Position numbers and translations under genes: made by a program. DNA of 64,000 nucleotides from Paenibacillus silagei (lineage in GTDB: Bacteria > Bacillota > Bacilli > Paenibacillales > Paenibacillaceae), in contig NZ_JAGGLV010000011.1 in assembly GCF_017874735.1 (NCBI RefSeq), forward strand, positions 62,001 through 126,000, given 5' to 3'. A model generated the notes under the pieces. It did not search any database. It was not told where the DNA came from and saw only the letters and a list, made by a program, of their open reading frames with translations. Shown here piece after piece: positions 1 to 8,237 of the stretch (the stretch's first letter is position 1; the number at the start of each line of letters is the position of its first letter).

Positions 1-477
1 AGCGGGTACGGTCAGTGTCTCCGTATACTCCGGCAAATGCGCTGGCAGCCCCTCGAAGCTGCTTACCTCCATCCCCACAATCACTTTGTAGTTGCCATCC
101 CCCTGAACCTCGGTGCGTACTGTGACGATCTCCCGGCCCTTAATCTGGTGCTCTATCAGACTGGAGAGCAGTGCAATCTCTCCTTCTGCCGCCAGCTTTT
201 TCGTATAAAAGTAATCATTAATCGTACCGCCCGCCTGCCCGGAATCATAATACCCGCCATACCCCCGGCTCTCATACGATATCGGCAGCGCAATCCCCAC
301 AACCTTCATTTCCGGCCTGTCCACAATGCTGCACAGCTCCGTAACCTGCTCTACATGAACCTCACTTAACATCTCCATCTGCTTCAGCTCCTCCACCATT
401 CTCAGGATTACCGGCTTCACACGGGGACTATAGCCGTCAGCTGCTTGCTGCGGCAGTGCTTGCTTGCTCAGATTCAT
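1..477 (-). CDS. GyrI-like effector-binding domain protein (3' end outside window)
   Basis: The first 159 residues of a minus-strand gene run off the left edge. The start is an ATG behind a GGAGAGGAG ribosome binding site. After a short N-terminal stretch (MNLSKQALPQ...) the sequence reads VVGIALPISY and later IKGREIVTVR and YKVIVGMEV. This is the alternating beta pattern of GyrI/SOUL-like small-molecule binding domains (AraC effector-binding family). No helix-turn-helix is visible in the part seen. It lies directly downstream of an AraC regulator that carries the same kind of domain, so the two may share a ligand or regulon. The exact role is unknown and the family call is moderate. Confidence 0.5.
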   Translation of the reverse strand, partial: MNLSKQALPQQAADGYSPRVKPVILRMVEELKQMEMLSEVHVEQVTELCSIVDRPEMKVVGIALPISYESRGYGGYYDSGQAGGTINDYFYTKKLAAEGEIALLSSLIEHQIKGREIVTVRTEVQGDGNYKVIVGMEVSSFEGLPAHLPEYTETLTVPA

Positions 478-535
478 AGGTCAGCTCCTCTCCTGGTTAA
501 GCTCAAGTATAGTAGCTCGCGGTACGTAAATATTA

Positions 536-1807
536 TCACTTCTTAACATCTTTCAGCTTCATCCACACGCTCATGGTTATGGCATCCGGGCGGCCCTGGG
601 CTACTGTCTCATAGGTTGTAAAAGCAAGCGCCTCCTCCCTGCTCCATCCGCACTCCTCTATCCAGCTCTCCAAAAGCGCGATAAACATTCCCCGGTCCCC
701 ATAGCTGCTGCTCTCAAGCACCGCATACCTGCCGGCGGGAGCCTGCAAAATCTGAAGGCCGCTATCTCCGGCCAGCGCTATCGCTTGCCCCCGTTCCAGC
801 TGCACTCCGCAGGTATAGCGGCCCCCGCGCTGGATGACGCAGAACATGCTTGACGTTCTTAGCACCTCAGGATGATGCCTTGAGCAATAGTTCATTACGG
901 CTGCCGCTGCCTCCTCCTCCGCCTGCTCCCCTTCCCTGGACGCAGCCAGAAATTCAAGACCTTCACTGAAGCTCACACTGATCTTGTCATAATCCGTCCG
1001 CTTCCTCACCGGCACATACAGAATCAGCTTCTTCACCTCGCCGCCCTTGCGGATATACTCTTCCCCGTAGCGCTCCTCATCCTGCTCGAACATGCTGGTT
1101 CTCAGCCACTTCAGATACAGATAGTCCCAGGCCAGTCCGATCTCAGCCTCATCGCTTCGGACCGCCAGCTTGGCACAGGTTAAGCTGCGTGCCGGGACAA
1201 CCGCAAGCTCCCGGAAGATACTTCCGGTTAAGCTGTACAGCAAGGCCGAGTCGTACTCTACCGCAAGCTCATAACAGAACAAACCGCCCTGCGGCTGCCC
1301 GTCTCGCCCGAAGAGTCTGCCCTGGTAGGCGGGGAGAAGAGCGTATAACGATTCCAGCGCTTGCTGTTCAATGCCGCTGTGCTTGGTTGAATAGAATTTC
1401 ATATGTAGAGTCGCAGGGAGGATCTCTGTGCTGACGGTTACCTGCCGGACGGCTTCACTGTCGAATCTGGGGAAGAAATAGCAGGCGGTACTTTTTTGAT
1501 AGGCTAACGGGGTTAAACTTGTGGCTGATTTCACATACTTGCATAAGGCTTGCTGGGAGCTGTAGCCGCAGGCGTATGCAATCTCGGCAAGCGGACGCTG
1601 TGAGCTCCGGATCATCCCGAGCGCCACCGAGAGCCTGCGCTTGCGGATGTACTCTTTGACCGAGTGTCCGGTGTAGGTATAGAAGTCACGGTACAGCTGC
1701 ATCAGCGAGGTGAAGCCGGCCTGCGCAGCTTGTTCAAGTGGAATCTCCTCATGTAGATGCTCCTCAATGAAGGCGATGGATTGTCTGAAGCGGGTAGTCC
1801 CTGGCAT
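536..1807 (-). CDS. AraC family regulator with C-terminal GyrI-like effector domain
   Basis: This 423-residue transcription regulator has its AraC DNA-binding domain at the N-terminus (about residues 5-105): two helix-turn-helix units with the typical LAEIAYACGYSSQQALCKYVK recognition region split over helices. A long C-terminal part (about 110-420) looks like an effector-binding module. A start at 1813 would leave only one base after GGAGG. The in-frame ATG two codons later has a seven-base spacing and is preferred. The order HTH first, ligand domain second, is that of the Rob/GyrI-type regulators. It shares orientation with the partial GyrI-like gene downstream. The ligand cannot be read from the sequence. 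Confidence 0.8.
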   Translation of the reverse strand: MPGTTRFRQSIAFIEEHLHEEIPLEQAAQAGFTSLMQLYRDFYTYTGHSVKEYIRKRRLSVALGMIRSSQRPLAEIAYACGYSSQQALCKYVKSATSLTPLAYQKSTACYFFPRFDSEAVRQVTVSTEILPATLHMKFYSTKHSGIEQQALESLYALLPAYQGRLFGRDGQPQGGLFCYELAVEYDSALLYSLTGSIFRELAVVPARSLTCAKLAVRSDEAEIGLAWDYLYLKWLRTSMFEQDEERYGEEYIRKGGEVKKLILYVPVRKRTDYDKISVSFSEGLEFLAASREGEQAEEEAAAAVMNYCSRHHPEVLRTSSMFCVIQRGGRYTCGVQLERGQAIALAGDSGLQILQAPAGRYAVLESSSYGDRGMFIALLESWIEECGWSREEALAFTTYETVAQGRPDAITMSVWMKLKDVKK

Positions 1808-1832
1808 AGGCATTCCTCCGGCAGAATGTATA

Positions 1833-2039
1833 TTACATCAGATCTTCATACTTGCGCTTCCCGTGAAGCACCCGTCTAATCTCAACGATATCATCTAATA
1901 CAACATAGAACACGATGTAATTCTCCACAACCAAAGAACGGTATTCATCCTTTAAGCCAATCATGTTACGAGCAACAGGACTGGAGAATGGAAATAACTC
2001 TAACCTGGCAATGGCTTCATCACACCTGATCGCAGTTGG
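1833..2039 (-). pseudogene. Remnant of a RelE/ParE-type toxin
   Basis: An open stretch of 68 codons on the minus strand reads like the C-terminal two thirds of a ParE/RelE toxin: AIARLELFPF, then VENYIVFYVV, then VEIRRVLHGKRKYEDLM before TAA. An in-frame TAG sits immediately upstream, and no start codon with a ribosome binding site precedes it. Only about 65 bases separate it from the antitoxin stop, too few for the missing N-terminal helices. It is therefore a 5'-truncated toxin of the Phd antitoxin gene just upstream. A short rescued protein from an internal start cannot be excluded but would lack the N-terminal half of the fold. Confidence 0.7.
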
Positions 2040-2078
2040 CTATAGACTATATGAATGGAATAACTTAAGGACCCTAAA

Positions 2079-2104
2079 TAAAAAAAAACGCCTTGGCAGG
2101 GCAT
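2079..2104 (-). terminator. Possible intrinsic terminator after the antitoxin
   Basis: Read on the minus strand, the end of the antitoxin gene runs into a short GC-rich hairpin (GCC...GGC) followed by a run of nine T. It sits between the antitoxin and the toxin remnant, so the remnant is probably hardly transcribed. The stem is short and the call is tentative. Confidence 0.4.
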
Positions 2105-2382
2105 TATTGATCTGATTTATTCCGAATCTGCATTCGCAAATTATTAAATACTTCAGAGTGACTGTAGCGCTCCTTAGAGGTATCGGCTTCATGCTCGGCT
2201 TCTTTAAGTTTCATGATAATCTCTTGATTCTGCTGAATATTCTCATATTGTTCGATACTCATCACTACCATATCCCCATAACCATTTTTGGTTAAGAAAA
2301 CAGGCTCATTATTCTCATGAACAATCCGGGATATTTCAGCAAAATGGTTGCGCAAGTCGGATACGGGCCGAATCTGTGGCAT
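2104..2382 (-). CDS. Phd/YefM family antitoxin
   Basis: A 92-residue protein beginning MPQIRPVSDLRNHFAEI, the hallmark N-terminus of Phd/YefM antitoxins that binds operator DNA. It is followed by EPVFLTKNGYGDMVVMS and a helical, charged C-terminus that normally wraps the toxin. The ribosome binding site AAGGAGGGG precedes the ATG. Members of this family neutralise ParE/RelE/Doc toxins and autorepress their operon. Here the toxin downstream is truncated, so this is probably an orphan antitoxin. It could still act on toxins elsewhere in the genome. Confidence 0.85.
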   Translation of the reverse strand: MPQIRPVSDLRNHFAEISRIVHENNEPVFLTKNGYGDMVVMSIEQYENIQQNQEIIMKLKEAEHEADTSKERYSHSEVFNNLRMQIRNKSDQ

Positions 2383-2408
2383 TAAACTCCCCTCCTTTTA
2401 GCGCTATT

Positions 2409-2426
2409 TTATCATAATTATGATAA
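2409..2426. promoter_or_regulatory. 18-bp perfect palindrome upstream of the antitoxin
   Basis: TTATCATAATTATGATAA is a perfect palindrome located 27 bases before the antitoxin start, where the promoter should lie. Phd/YefM proteins bind palindromes at their own promoters, so this is a natural candidate operator. The resemblance to Fur/PerR-type boxes is only partial. Confidence 0.5.
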
Positions 2427-2430
2427 CGAT

Positions 2431-4605
2431 TCAATTCCTCCCCATCACCCGAATCACCGTATCAAAAGCTTCCAGCTCCACAACCTGCGGACCATAGTCC
2501 GTCTCGATGGTGGTCTGCTGCGGCTGGCCGCTATTGTTAATCACAACCAGGCGCTTGCTCTGCGGATAATACGCACACTCGGTGTAGAGATTATCCGGGA
2601 GATAGCGGGTCTCCTCCAGCTCATTGCCGGCATAGCGGATCAGATTCAGCAGCAGGCGCGTATTCTCCCAGCTGAAGGCAAAGGACGGCAGATAGATGCC
2701 CTTCCCTCTTCCGAAGCTATTCACAGTCAGGGCCAGCTTGCCCTCTGCCTCACGGACCACCGTAGCAGCCCCGCCGGTCAGATAGACATTGTCCTTCGGC
2801 CGGATGCTGACGCCATCCGGCACCAGCCCCTGCACCGGTTGAACCTCATAAGCCCATTTGCCATGCGCTACCCTAGCGCCGGTGTCCTCATCCACCCCGA
2901 GAACATGCGCCATCCGGAAGTAGTGATCATAGCCGTCCACGGCGGAAGGCTGATTCACTCCAATGAGCGCACCGCCCTTATATACCCATTCCGTCAAGGC
3001 GTCCACTACCTGGCTGTCTTTCCAGTGGTCCCCGCCGCTCCACGCTGAACCAGCGTTGCCTGCATTGATCACCACATCCACATCCTGAAGGGCACCCTGG
3101 CGGACATCCCCGAAGTCGATGAAGCGCACCTCCACCGGCAAGCCGGACAAGGCCTCATTGATATGAATCAGGTCATGCATATACGTCTCATGGAAGTGGC
3201 CCGACAGGGTCCATGACCGCAGCTTGCCCCACGAGTGCAGAACAGCTACCTTAGTCTTGATGTGATAAGGCTGCCCCTGCCGGTGCAGCTCCTTGATCTC
3301 CCTGAATTCATCCGCAATCTTCTCCATGTACGCACAGAAATCCGGGTAAGGCTCAACCAGATGCAGATAGCCGCCCAGGCCGATCCGGTCGACCGGCTCA
3401 CGCAGGAGGGCGCGCCGGATGTTGATCCAGTATTGCTTCGCATCGAGTGTGGGATTGCCCCCTTCCATGAAGGTAGGTGCACCGCCCAGGCCAACCGGGA
3501 ACAGATACGGATGCAGCCGGATCTCATGCGTCTCCACCTTCACCCCTGAGCAGAGCCTGGCTTCATAACCCGAGAACACGCATTTAATCATCCCGTCGAA
3601 GCCGAACTCCCCGAAGCGGTCATTGTAGGGCTCAGCGCCCACCCAGCTGTCATCGTAGAAGACATACGCCAGCTTGCCGTGCTTATGGACAATGTCAATT
3701 AACTGCTTGCCGAACCCGATGACGAAATCGTTGATAAAAGCCATATAGTCGAGCTTACGCTGCTCCGCCGGAATATGGCTGACACGGTATTTGCCGCCGT
3801 TCACGAAATCCTCTGCGGTCAGCGAATAACCGTATTGCTCCGCAAACAGATCCAGGCCCCGCGCACTCACCGTGAAGTCGTAGGAGCCCCAGTCCGAGAA
3901 CAGATGGCGGTTCTGCCCGCTGCTGCCCCAGATCCAGGCAAAATTATAGAATAGAGAGGTGAACCGGACCACTGTCGTTGCCTGATGCTCCCGGCACCAG
4001 TCCTCCATCCAGTCCAGCAGGTACTGCCGGGTCCCCTTATACATCGGATCGATCTGCATCAGATGCTCTTTGTCCCAGTGATTCGTCGTGTGGTTGTACA
4101 TGGAGATCTCTTCCCAGATCCGGTAGGCCATGAAGCTGACGGTATATTTATGCCAAGGCGTAATGCCGGTTAACACCACATTGCCGGACTCCCGGTCGTA
4201 ATTCCACTGCTCCCCCGGCACCTCCTTCCCGGTTGTCCGGTCGTACACCTGCCAGTACTTGAATGCCTCACGGGAATCATTCACCCTGAATTGCTCTGCG
4301 AAGAAATCCTCCAGCAGATAGATGGATACGTAATCCTGCACAGCCACCTTCGGACTCGTAATCAGGAAGGTCTGCTGCAGCTTGTCCGGGTTCCTCGCCG
4401 CCCAGCCGTTATGGTCGCGGATGATGCACAGGGTCGAATAGATGCCGTAACCGGCATTAATAATCTCTTCTGACAACTGCGTACCGTCACTGTCACGAAT
4501 GACATCGGCCCCCCAGCGTTCGGCAAGCTTCAGCGTCAGTGCTTCATAACCGGCTTCCCCCGGCAGGGTAAAAGCTCCTGTGGAGCCTGTAGATAATTTC
4601 GGCAA
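2431..4605 (-). CDS. GH112 beta-galactoside phosphorylase (galactosyl-rhamnose or lacto/galacto-N-biose type)
   Basis: A 724-residue protein of the GH112 family, which cleaves beta-galactosides with phosphate to give galactose-1-phosphate. The N-terminal part is a TIM barrel. The motif FYDDSWVGAEPY near residue 317 matches the region of the catalytic acid Asp of characterised GH112 enzymes. A central amidotransferase-like region (DVDVVINAGNAGSAWSG) and a beta-rich tail follow, as in the family. The start is TTG: AGGAGG lies eight bases upstream and overlaps the TAG stop of the GH105 gene, indicating translational coupling. GH112 includes D-galactosyl-1,4-L-rhamnose phosphorylases as well as lacto-N-biose phosphorylases. 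The GH105 partner favours the rhamnose version, but this is inference. There is no signal peptide, so it acts in the cytoplasm on imported disaccharide. Confidence 0.9.
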   Translation of the reverse strand: MPKLSTGSTGAFTLPGEAGYEALTLKLAERWGADVIRDSDGTQLSEEIINAGYGIYSTLCIIRDHNGWAARNPDKLQQTFLITSPKVAVQDYVSIYLLEDFFAEQFRVNDSREAFKYWQVYDRTTGKEVPGEQWNYDRESGNVVLTGITPWHKYTVSFMAYRIWEEISMYNHTTNHWDKEHLMQIDPMYKGTRQYLLDWMEDWCREHQATTVVRFTSLFYNFAWIWGSSGQNRHLFSDWGSYDFTVSARGLDLFAEQYGYSLTAEDFVNGGKYRVSHIPAEQRKLDYMAFINDFVIGFGKQLIDIVHKHGKLAYVFYDDSWVGAEPYNDRFGEFGFDGMIKCVFSGYEARLCSGVKVETHEIRLHPYLFPVGLGGAPTFMEGGNPTLDAKQYWINIRRALLREPVDRIGLGGYLHLVEPYPDFCAYMEKIADEFREIKELHRQGQPYHIKTKVAVLHSWGKLRSWTLSGHFHETYMHDLIHINEALSGLPVEVRFIDFGDVRQGALQDVDVVINAGNAGSAWSGGDHWKDSQVVDALTEWVYKGGALIGVNQPSAVDGYDHYFRMAHVLGVDEDTGARVAHGKWAYEVQPVQGLVPDGVSIRPKDNVYLTGGAATVVREAEGKLALTVNSFGRGKGIYLPSFAFSWENTRLLLNLIRYAGNELEETRYLPDNLYTECAYYPQSKRLVVINNSGQPQQTTIETDYGPQVVELEAFDTVIRVMGRN

Positions 4606-4617
4606 CGGGAATTCCTC

Positions 4618-5637
4618 CTATTTCAGCAGATCCGACAGGAACGCAAGCGCGAGGCCCTGGCCCCAGCCCTGAGTCCAGGCCTTGGGAATATGGCGGTACC
4701 CTTCACGGTCCTTCATGACGGCGGTCCCGCCCGATACGTTCAATACGCGTCCGTCTTCAGTGATGTTCTCCAGAATGCCCTTCAGGGCCTTTTGCACATA
4801 TTTGGTATGCAGCGGATTGCCGTTATTCACCATGGCCGCAGCGATCCCGCAGGATGCCGATACCTCTTCATAGGACTCCTCATCGTCCAGCAGCGTACGC
4901 CACAGGCCGTCCTCCGTCTGTACCAGCTTCAACGCCGCCAGCTGATCCCGGAGCGAACACTCCACATCCATACACTGCGGGTACAGGTACCACTCCTTAA
5001 GCAGCGGCTTCACCTGCGACATCGTATAGGCTCCCCAGGCGTTCGCCCGGCCCCAGTACAGCCCGGACATATGGTCCTGCTTCACATGGTTATAGCCGTG
5101 GAACCAGAGGCCGGTGCTGGGGTCCTGCAAGTATTTGATGTGCCAGTAATACTGGTTCAGCGCGTCCTGAATCAGCTCCTGATCCTCCAGCTTGCTGCCC
5201 ACACGCAGCAGGAAGAACGCAGCCATGAACAGCGTATCCGCCCAAGCCTGCTCCGGGAAGTCATTGGACACCGAGACCGTATGCTGCAGCACCTGATCCC
5301 CGAACCGAAGCGCGCTCCCCCGGATATAGCCGATTTTACTCATGACAATATCCCAGTACTTCTGGTCCCCGGTCTCTTCGTACAACGTGATCAGCATATG
5401 GCCCATGGCACAGGTGTTAACCGTCCAGTCTGGCAGCCCCAGCTCAATATATTCATCTACCCACTTCACCAGCTGGTTCAGATACTCCTGGTTCCCCGTG
5501 GTCTGGTAGGCTCTGGACACCCCATAATAGGCAACGCCGCAAGGCCACTCCCACGTCAAATCCATCGCCAGTGTCTTCCTTGCAACCTTATCGATTACGC
5601 TTAAGATTTCTTCCCGGTTATATTTAACTTGAAGCAT
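4618..5637 (-). CDS. GH105 unsaturated rhamnogalacturonyl/glucuronyl hydrolase
   Basis: A 339-residue (alpha/alpha)6-barrel enzyme related to YteR/YesR. GH105/GH88 enzymes remove the unsaturated uronic acid left at the non-reducing end by polysaccharide lyases. The motif EQAWADTLFMAAFF holds the conserved Asp (about residue 134) that matches the YteR general acid/base. Family-typical stretches include GLWFHGYNH, YWGRANAWG and GWGQGLALAF. The ATG chosen (MLQVKYNREE) follows GGAGAGGGG at a proper distance; upstream in-frame starts lack one. The product has no signal peptide. The gene is first in a two-gene unit with the GH112 phosphorylase, and both would process rhamnogalacturonan-derived oligosaccharides in the cytoplasm. 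Confidence 0.88.
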   Translation of the reverse strand: MLQVKYNREEILSVIDKVARKTLAMDLTWEWPCGVAYYGVSRAYQTTGNQEYLNQLVKWVDEYIELGLPDWTVNTCAMGHMLITLYEETGDQKYWDIVMSKIGYIRGSALRFGDQVLQHTVSVSNDFPEQAWADTLFMAAFFLLRVGSKLEDQELIQDALNQYYWHIKYLQDPSTGLWFHGYNHVKQDHMSGLYWGRANAWGAYTMSQVKPLLKEWYLYPQCMDVECSLRDQLAALKLVQTEDGLWRTLLDDEESYEEVSASCGIAAAMVNNGNPLHTKYVQKALKGILENITEDGRVLNVSGGTAVMKDREGYRHIPKAWTQGWGQGLALAFLSDLLK

Positions 5638-5696
5638 GTGTATTCCCCTCTCCTGTTCCCTGCGTCTCTGAAGGCAGCTATTATCCGTCCATCCGC

Positions 5697-5712
5697 TTGG
5701 AAGCGCTTTACA
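5697..5712. promoter_or_regulatory. cre-like site in the divergent promoter region
   Basis: TTGGAAGCGCTTTACA carries the GAAGCGCTTT core of CcpA catabolite-response elements, but the half-sites are one base further apart than in the consensus. It lies between the GH105/GH112 operon and the divergent AraC gene, the expected place for carbon catabolite control. Confidence 0.35.
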
Positions 5713-5831
5713 GAATCTATTGTAAGCAGTAAAATGTTCTACATCTAAGCACATTCACATCAAAACTGCGCAATTTCGACCCTTTATTCTTCATTCCTAT
5801 TCTAACGCAAGAAGGACAGGAGGTGCTGAAG

Positions 5832-6773
5832 ATGCCCAGAAAAAAGAAACCCGTCATTGAGTACCGCCACTACAGCCTGCCGATTCATTTCCCTGTCCTG
5901 CTGCTCAGCGGTGAACGCTGGAAGATCTCCGATATCAAGAGCGAGCACCTGCATTTCCACAACCACCTGGAGATCGGGATCTGCTATTCGGATAGCGGGA
6001 TTATGGAGATTAAGGGCGAGAATGTGCCTTTTGCCGCCGGGGATGTGACCTTCCTGCCGCGGTATCTGCCCCATACGACGTACAGTTCTCCGGGAGAGGC
6101 CAGTCTGTGGTCCTATCTGTTTTTCTCGCCGGAGGATCTGTTTCAGCATTCCTTCAAAAGCGCCTACGCTGGCTTCGAGCCGAATCTCTGGGCGGTGCAG
6201 GGTGCGAACTGTATTCTGAGCAGGGAAAAGCACCCCCTCGTCTATACGCTAGCTACCTCCATCGTCCTCGAATTACAGCAGCAGAAGCCTTACTATCAGG
6301 AGAGTGCATACGGCTTATTGCTGTCCCTGTACATTGAGCTGCTCCGCATTCATTCTACGAACGAAGCCTTGAGCGGCCAGGAGGCCGGGCATACGCTCCT
6401 CGGTGACTTCGCTATCGCCCCCGCGCTGGAGTATATCACCCGCAACTATATGGCGCCGATGACCATCGATGACCTGGCCGGGCTGTGCCACTTGAGCACC
6501 ACCCATTTCCGCCGCAAATTCCATGATACGATGGGCACCGCCCCCCTGGATTTCCTGAGCAGCACCCGGATTGAGGAAGCCTGCAAGCAGCTTAAGAGCA
6601 CCGAGGATTCAATTCTGGAGATCTCGGAGAAGGTCGGCTTCCACTCCATCTCCAGCTTCAACCGCTGCTTCTCTAAGCTGATGGGCGTCCCGCCCAAGGA
6701 ATGGCGCAAGGGTGCGCAGTCGGAGGCGCAATCGGCGAAGGCGAGTATTTTGGAGTTCACGGGGTGGGTGTGA
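5832..6773 (+). CDS. AraC family regulator with N-terminal cupin domain
   Basis: A 313-residue regulator. The N-terminal half is a cupin-type sensor (EHLHFHNHLEIGICYSDSG, then FAAGDVTFLPRYLPHTTYSS). The last hundred residues form an AraC double helix-turn-helix (MTIDDLAGLCHLSTTHFRRKF and ILEISEKVGFHSISSFNRCFS). AGGAGG lies eight bases before the ATG; a GTG three codons earlier overlaps the ribosome binding site and is unlikely. It diverges from the GH105/GH112 operon and is the obvious local regulator, probably sensing a sugar derived from the polysaccharide. Confidence 0.9.
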   Translation: MPRKKKPVIEYRHYSLPIHFPVLLLSGERWKISDIKSEHLHFHNHLEIGICYSDSGIMEIKGENVPFAAGDVTFLPRYLPHTTYSSPGEASLWSYLFFSPEDLFQHSFKSAYAGFEPNLWAVQGANCILSREKHPLVYTLATSIVLELQQQKPYYQESAYGLLLSLYIELLRIHSTNEALSGQEAGHTLLGDFAIAPALEYITRNYMAPMTIDDLAGLCHLSTTHFRRKFHDTMGTAPLDFLSSTRIEEACKQLKSTEDSILEISEKVGFHSISSFNRCFSKLMGVPPKEWRKGAQSEAQSAKASILEFTGWV

Positions 6774-6807
6774 GCCCTATACTGAACGTAACTAGGAGGT
6801 CTTTCCC

Positions 6808-7236
6808 ATGAAAAACACAGATCAAAGGCAGGATTCGACAGAGCCGGTGTCAGCAAATGAAGAGGAGCTTACCCGCCTGCAAAAGAGTCTGCCTGAGCAC
6901 CCGCTGTCCAAGTCCCTGCGGTTCCAGTTCATCGAAGACCACCGCTCCGAGTTCCCTGTAGAGAAGATGTGCAAGGTGCTTGAAGTCTCACGAAGCGGAT
7001 TCTACAAATGGAGAAACGCCGAGGTCAGCAACCAGGCGAAGCGCAAGGCCCTGCTGCTGACGCGGATCACCGAACTTTTCGAAGCTAACCATGGCCAATT
7101 CGGCAGTCCCAGAATCACCCTTCTCTTAAGAGAAGAAGGCTACATTATCAGCGAACGGACCGTAGGCAAGTTCATGAAGGAGCTTGGTTTACGCTCGTCC
7201 TACTCCCTGCGGACGAATAAACCTATGGAAGACTGA
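6808..7236 (+). pseudogene. Truncated IS3-family transposase (OrfB N-terminal part)
   Basis: The 142-residue ORF has FQFIEDHRSEFPVEKMCKVL, then VSRSGFYKWRNAE and FGSPRITLLLREEGYIISERTVGKFMKELGLRS. This is the HTH_21 region at the start of IS3-type OrfB transposases. It stops there: the entire DDE integrase core is absent and does not continue in another frame before the Nudix gene. No terminal inverted repeats were recognised. It has its own good ribosome binding site (TAGGAGG) and an unusual N-terminal extension rich in Glu and Gln. A domesticated DNA-binding protein is possible, but a decayed insertion sequence is the simpler reading. Confidence 0.7.
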
Positions 7237-7282
7237 CGGTGAGGAAGAATTAAAGCTCTAATGGTCTGCCGCAGCCTAAATG

Positions 7283-7705
7283 TTATTTTCTTGCCAGTGC
7301 TACTCTTCTTATACTTTCTTTGGTCCAGGGAGGGGTCAGGGGGTGATCCATGATTTCATCGTGGGTCATCCAATGTACGGCTTCGACTTCATCAGGACTC
7401 CGGTTAGTGGCTGTACCACTGTCATATTCACATAGGAAGACCATATTGATGACATTGCGTCCGTCCTCTGTCACGAAGGAGGAGCTATACACAAAAGTAA
7501 CCGCATCCTTGATCACGATGCCAACCTCCTCATCGCATTCGCGCTTCACCGTCCGTTCGAGGATTTCGAGCGAGTTGCCCTCAATATCCACTTTCCCTCC
7601 TACAAGAGCCAGAGTCCCTCCTGCATGCTCTTCTTTGGTACTCCGTGTAATCACAAGCCACTTATCTTCCTTACAGATTGCTGCTTCTACATTAACAATG
7701 AACAT
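7283..7705 (-). CDS. Nudix hydrolase
   Basis: A Nudix-fold hydrolase of about 140 residues. Nudix enzymes hydrolyse nucleoside diphosphates linked to another moiety using a metal-binding helix. The box reads E-x7-REC-x-EE-x-GI, with the acidic residues needed for metal binding; the spacing between the leading Gly and the first Glu is longer than usual because of an insertion. The preferred ATG (MFIVNVEAAI) follows GAGGGG by nine bases. A TTG start 13 codons earlier is the alternative. Substrate unknown. It stands alone. Confidence 0.85.
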   Translation of the reverse strand: MFIVNVEAAICKEDKWLVITRSTKEEHAGGTLALVGGKVDIEGNSLEILERTVKRECDEEVGIVIKDAVTFVYSSSFVTEDGRNVINMVFLCEYDSGTATNRSPDEVEAVHWMTHDEIMDHPLTPPWTKESIRRVALARK

Positions 7706-7744
7706 ACCGCCATGCCCCTCTCCTGAAAATTCTGTTAAAGCCAA

Positions 7745-8171
7745 TTATAGCAAATACCAGACCTCATAATAGCAAATACAAGGCTTCCAATCTCCCGGGT
7801 AATCAGCAAGTGGACAAACGTATCTTAATTTATCGCTTTCTGGCGATTGTACGCAAACAGGTGGAAAAACAGCAACTAATTCTAGTGATTGTGCCAATTC
7901 CGCTGAATTGTGATTCAATAAGTAACATTTATCCAACTACTGTCCCTTCAGGACTCGTCCGCTCTACAGCAAGTGTATAAAATCCAACTGCTTCCGCACA
8001 GCACCCCGCCCCCCTCCCAGCTCGAGATTTCCCTATTATTGGGTACACGCTAAATGCCAAAATTCTAACGCTAAGTGGAAACGTATTTGCCGTCCGTTTA
8101 AAGGACGATACCGTTTCAGCGAGAAATAGAAGGATAGTTCATAGCGTAAAACATATAAATCCTTATATTGC
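7745..8171. other. Gene-free stretch with one structured inverted repeat
   Basis: No convincing gene was found here. A 63-codon minus-strand ORF lacks a ribosome binding site and family features. Near the right end (8069-8121) an imperfect inverted repeat has the core CGTCC-GTTTAAA-GGACG and outer CGCT/AGCG arms. It resembles a dispersed intergenic element rather than a terminator, because no T run follows. Confidence 0.4.
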
Positions 8172-8210
8172 AAAAAAGCGGATTCAGCTCAATGACTGAA
8201 TCCGCTTTTT
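8172..8210. terminator. Bidirectional intrinsic terminator downstream of the SLH protein gene
   Basis: The arms AAAGCGGATTCAG and CTGAATCCGCTTT form a long perfect stem with a seven-base loop, with A and T runs on the two sides. It lies 28 bases after the stop of the large SLH gene on the minus strand. Confidence 0.9.
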
Positions 8211-8237
8211 CTAGTTTACATAGTATAGTTTATACCG

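Noticed and set aside
4690-5604. A 304-codon plus-strand open frame opposite the GH105 gene
   Set aside because: It is antisense to a clear enzyme gene, has no ribosome binding site and its translation is Leu/Arg/Gln/His-rich low-complexity sequence typical of shadow frames.
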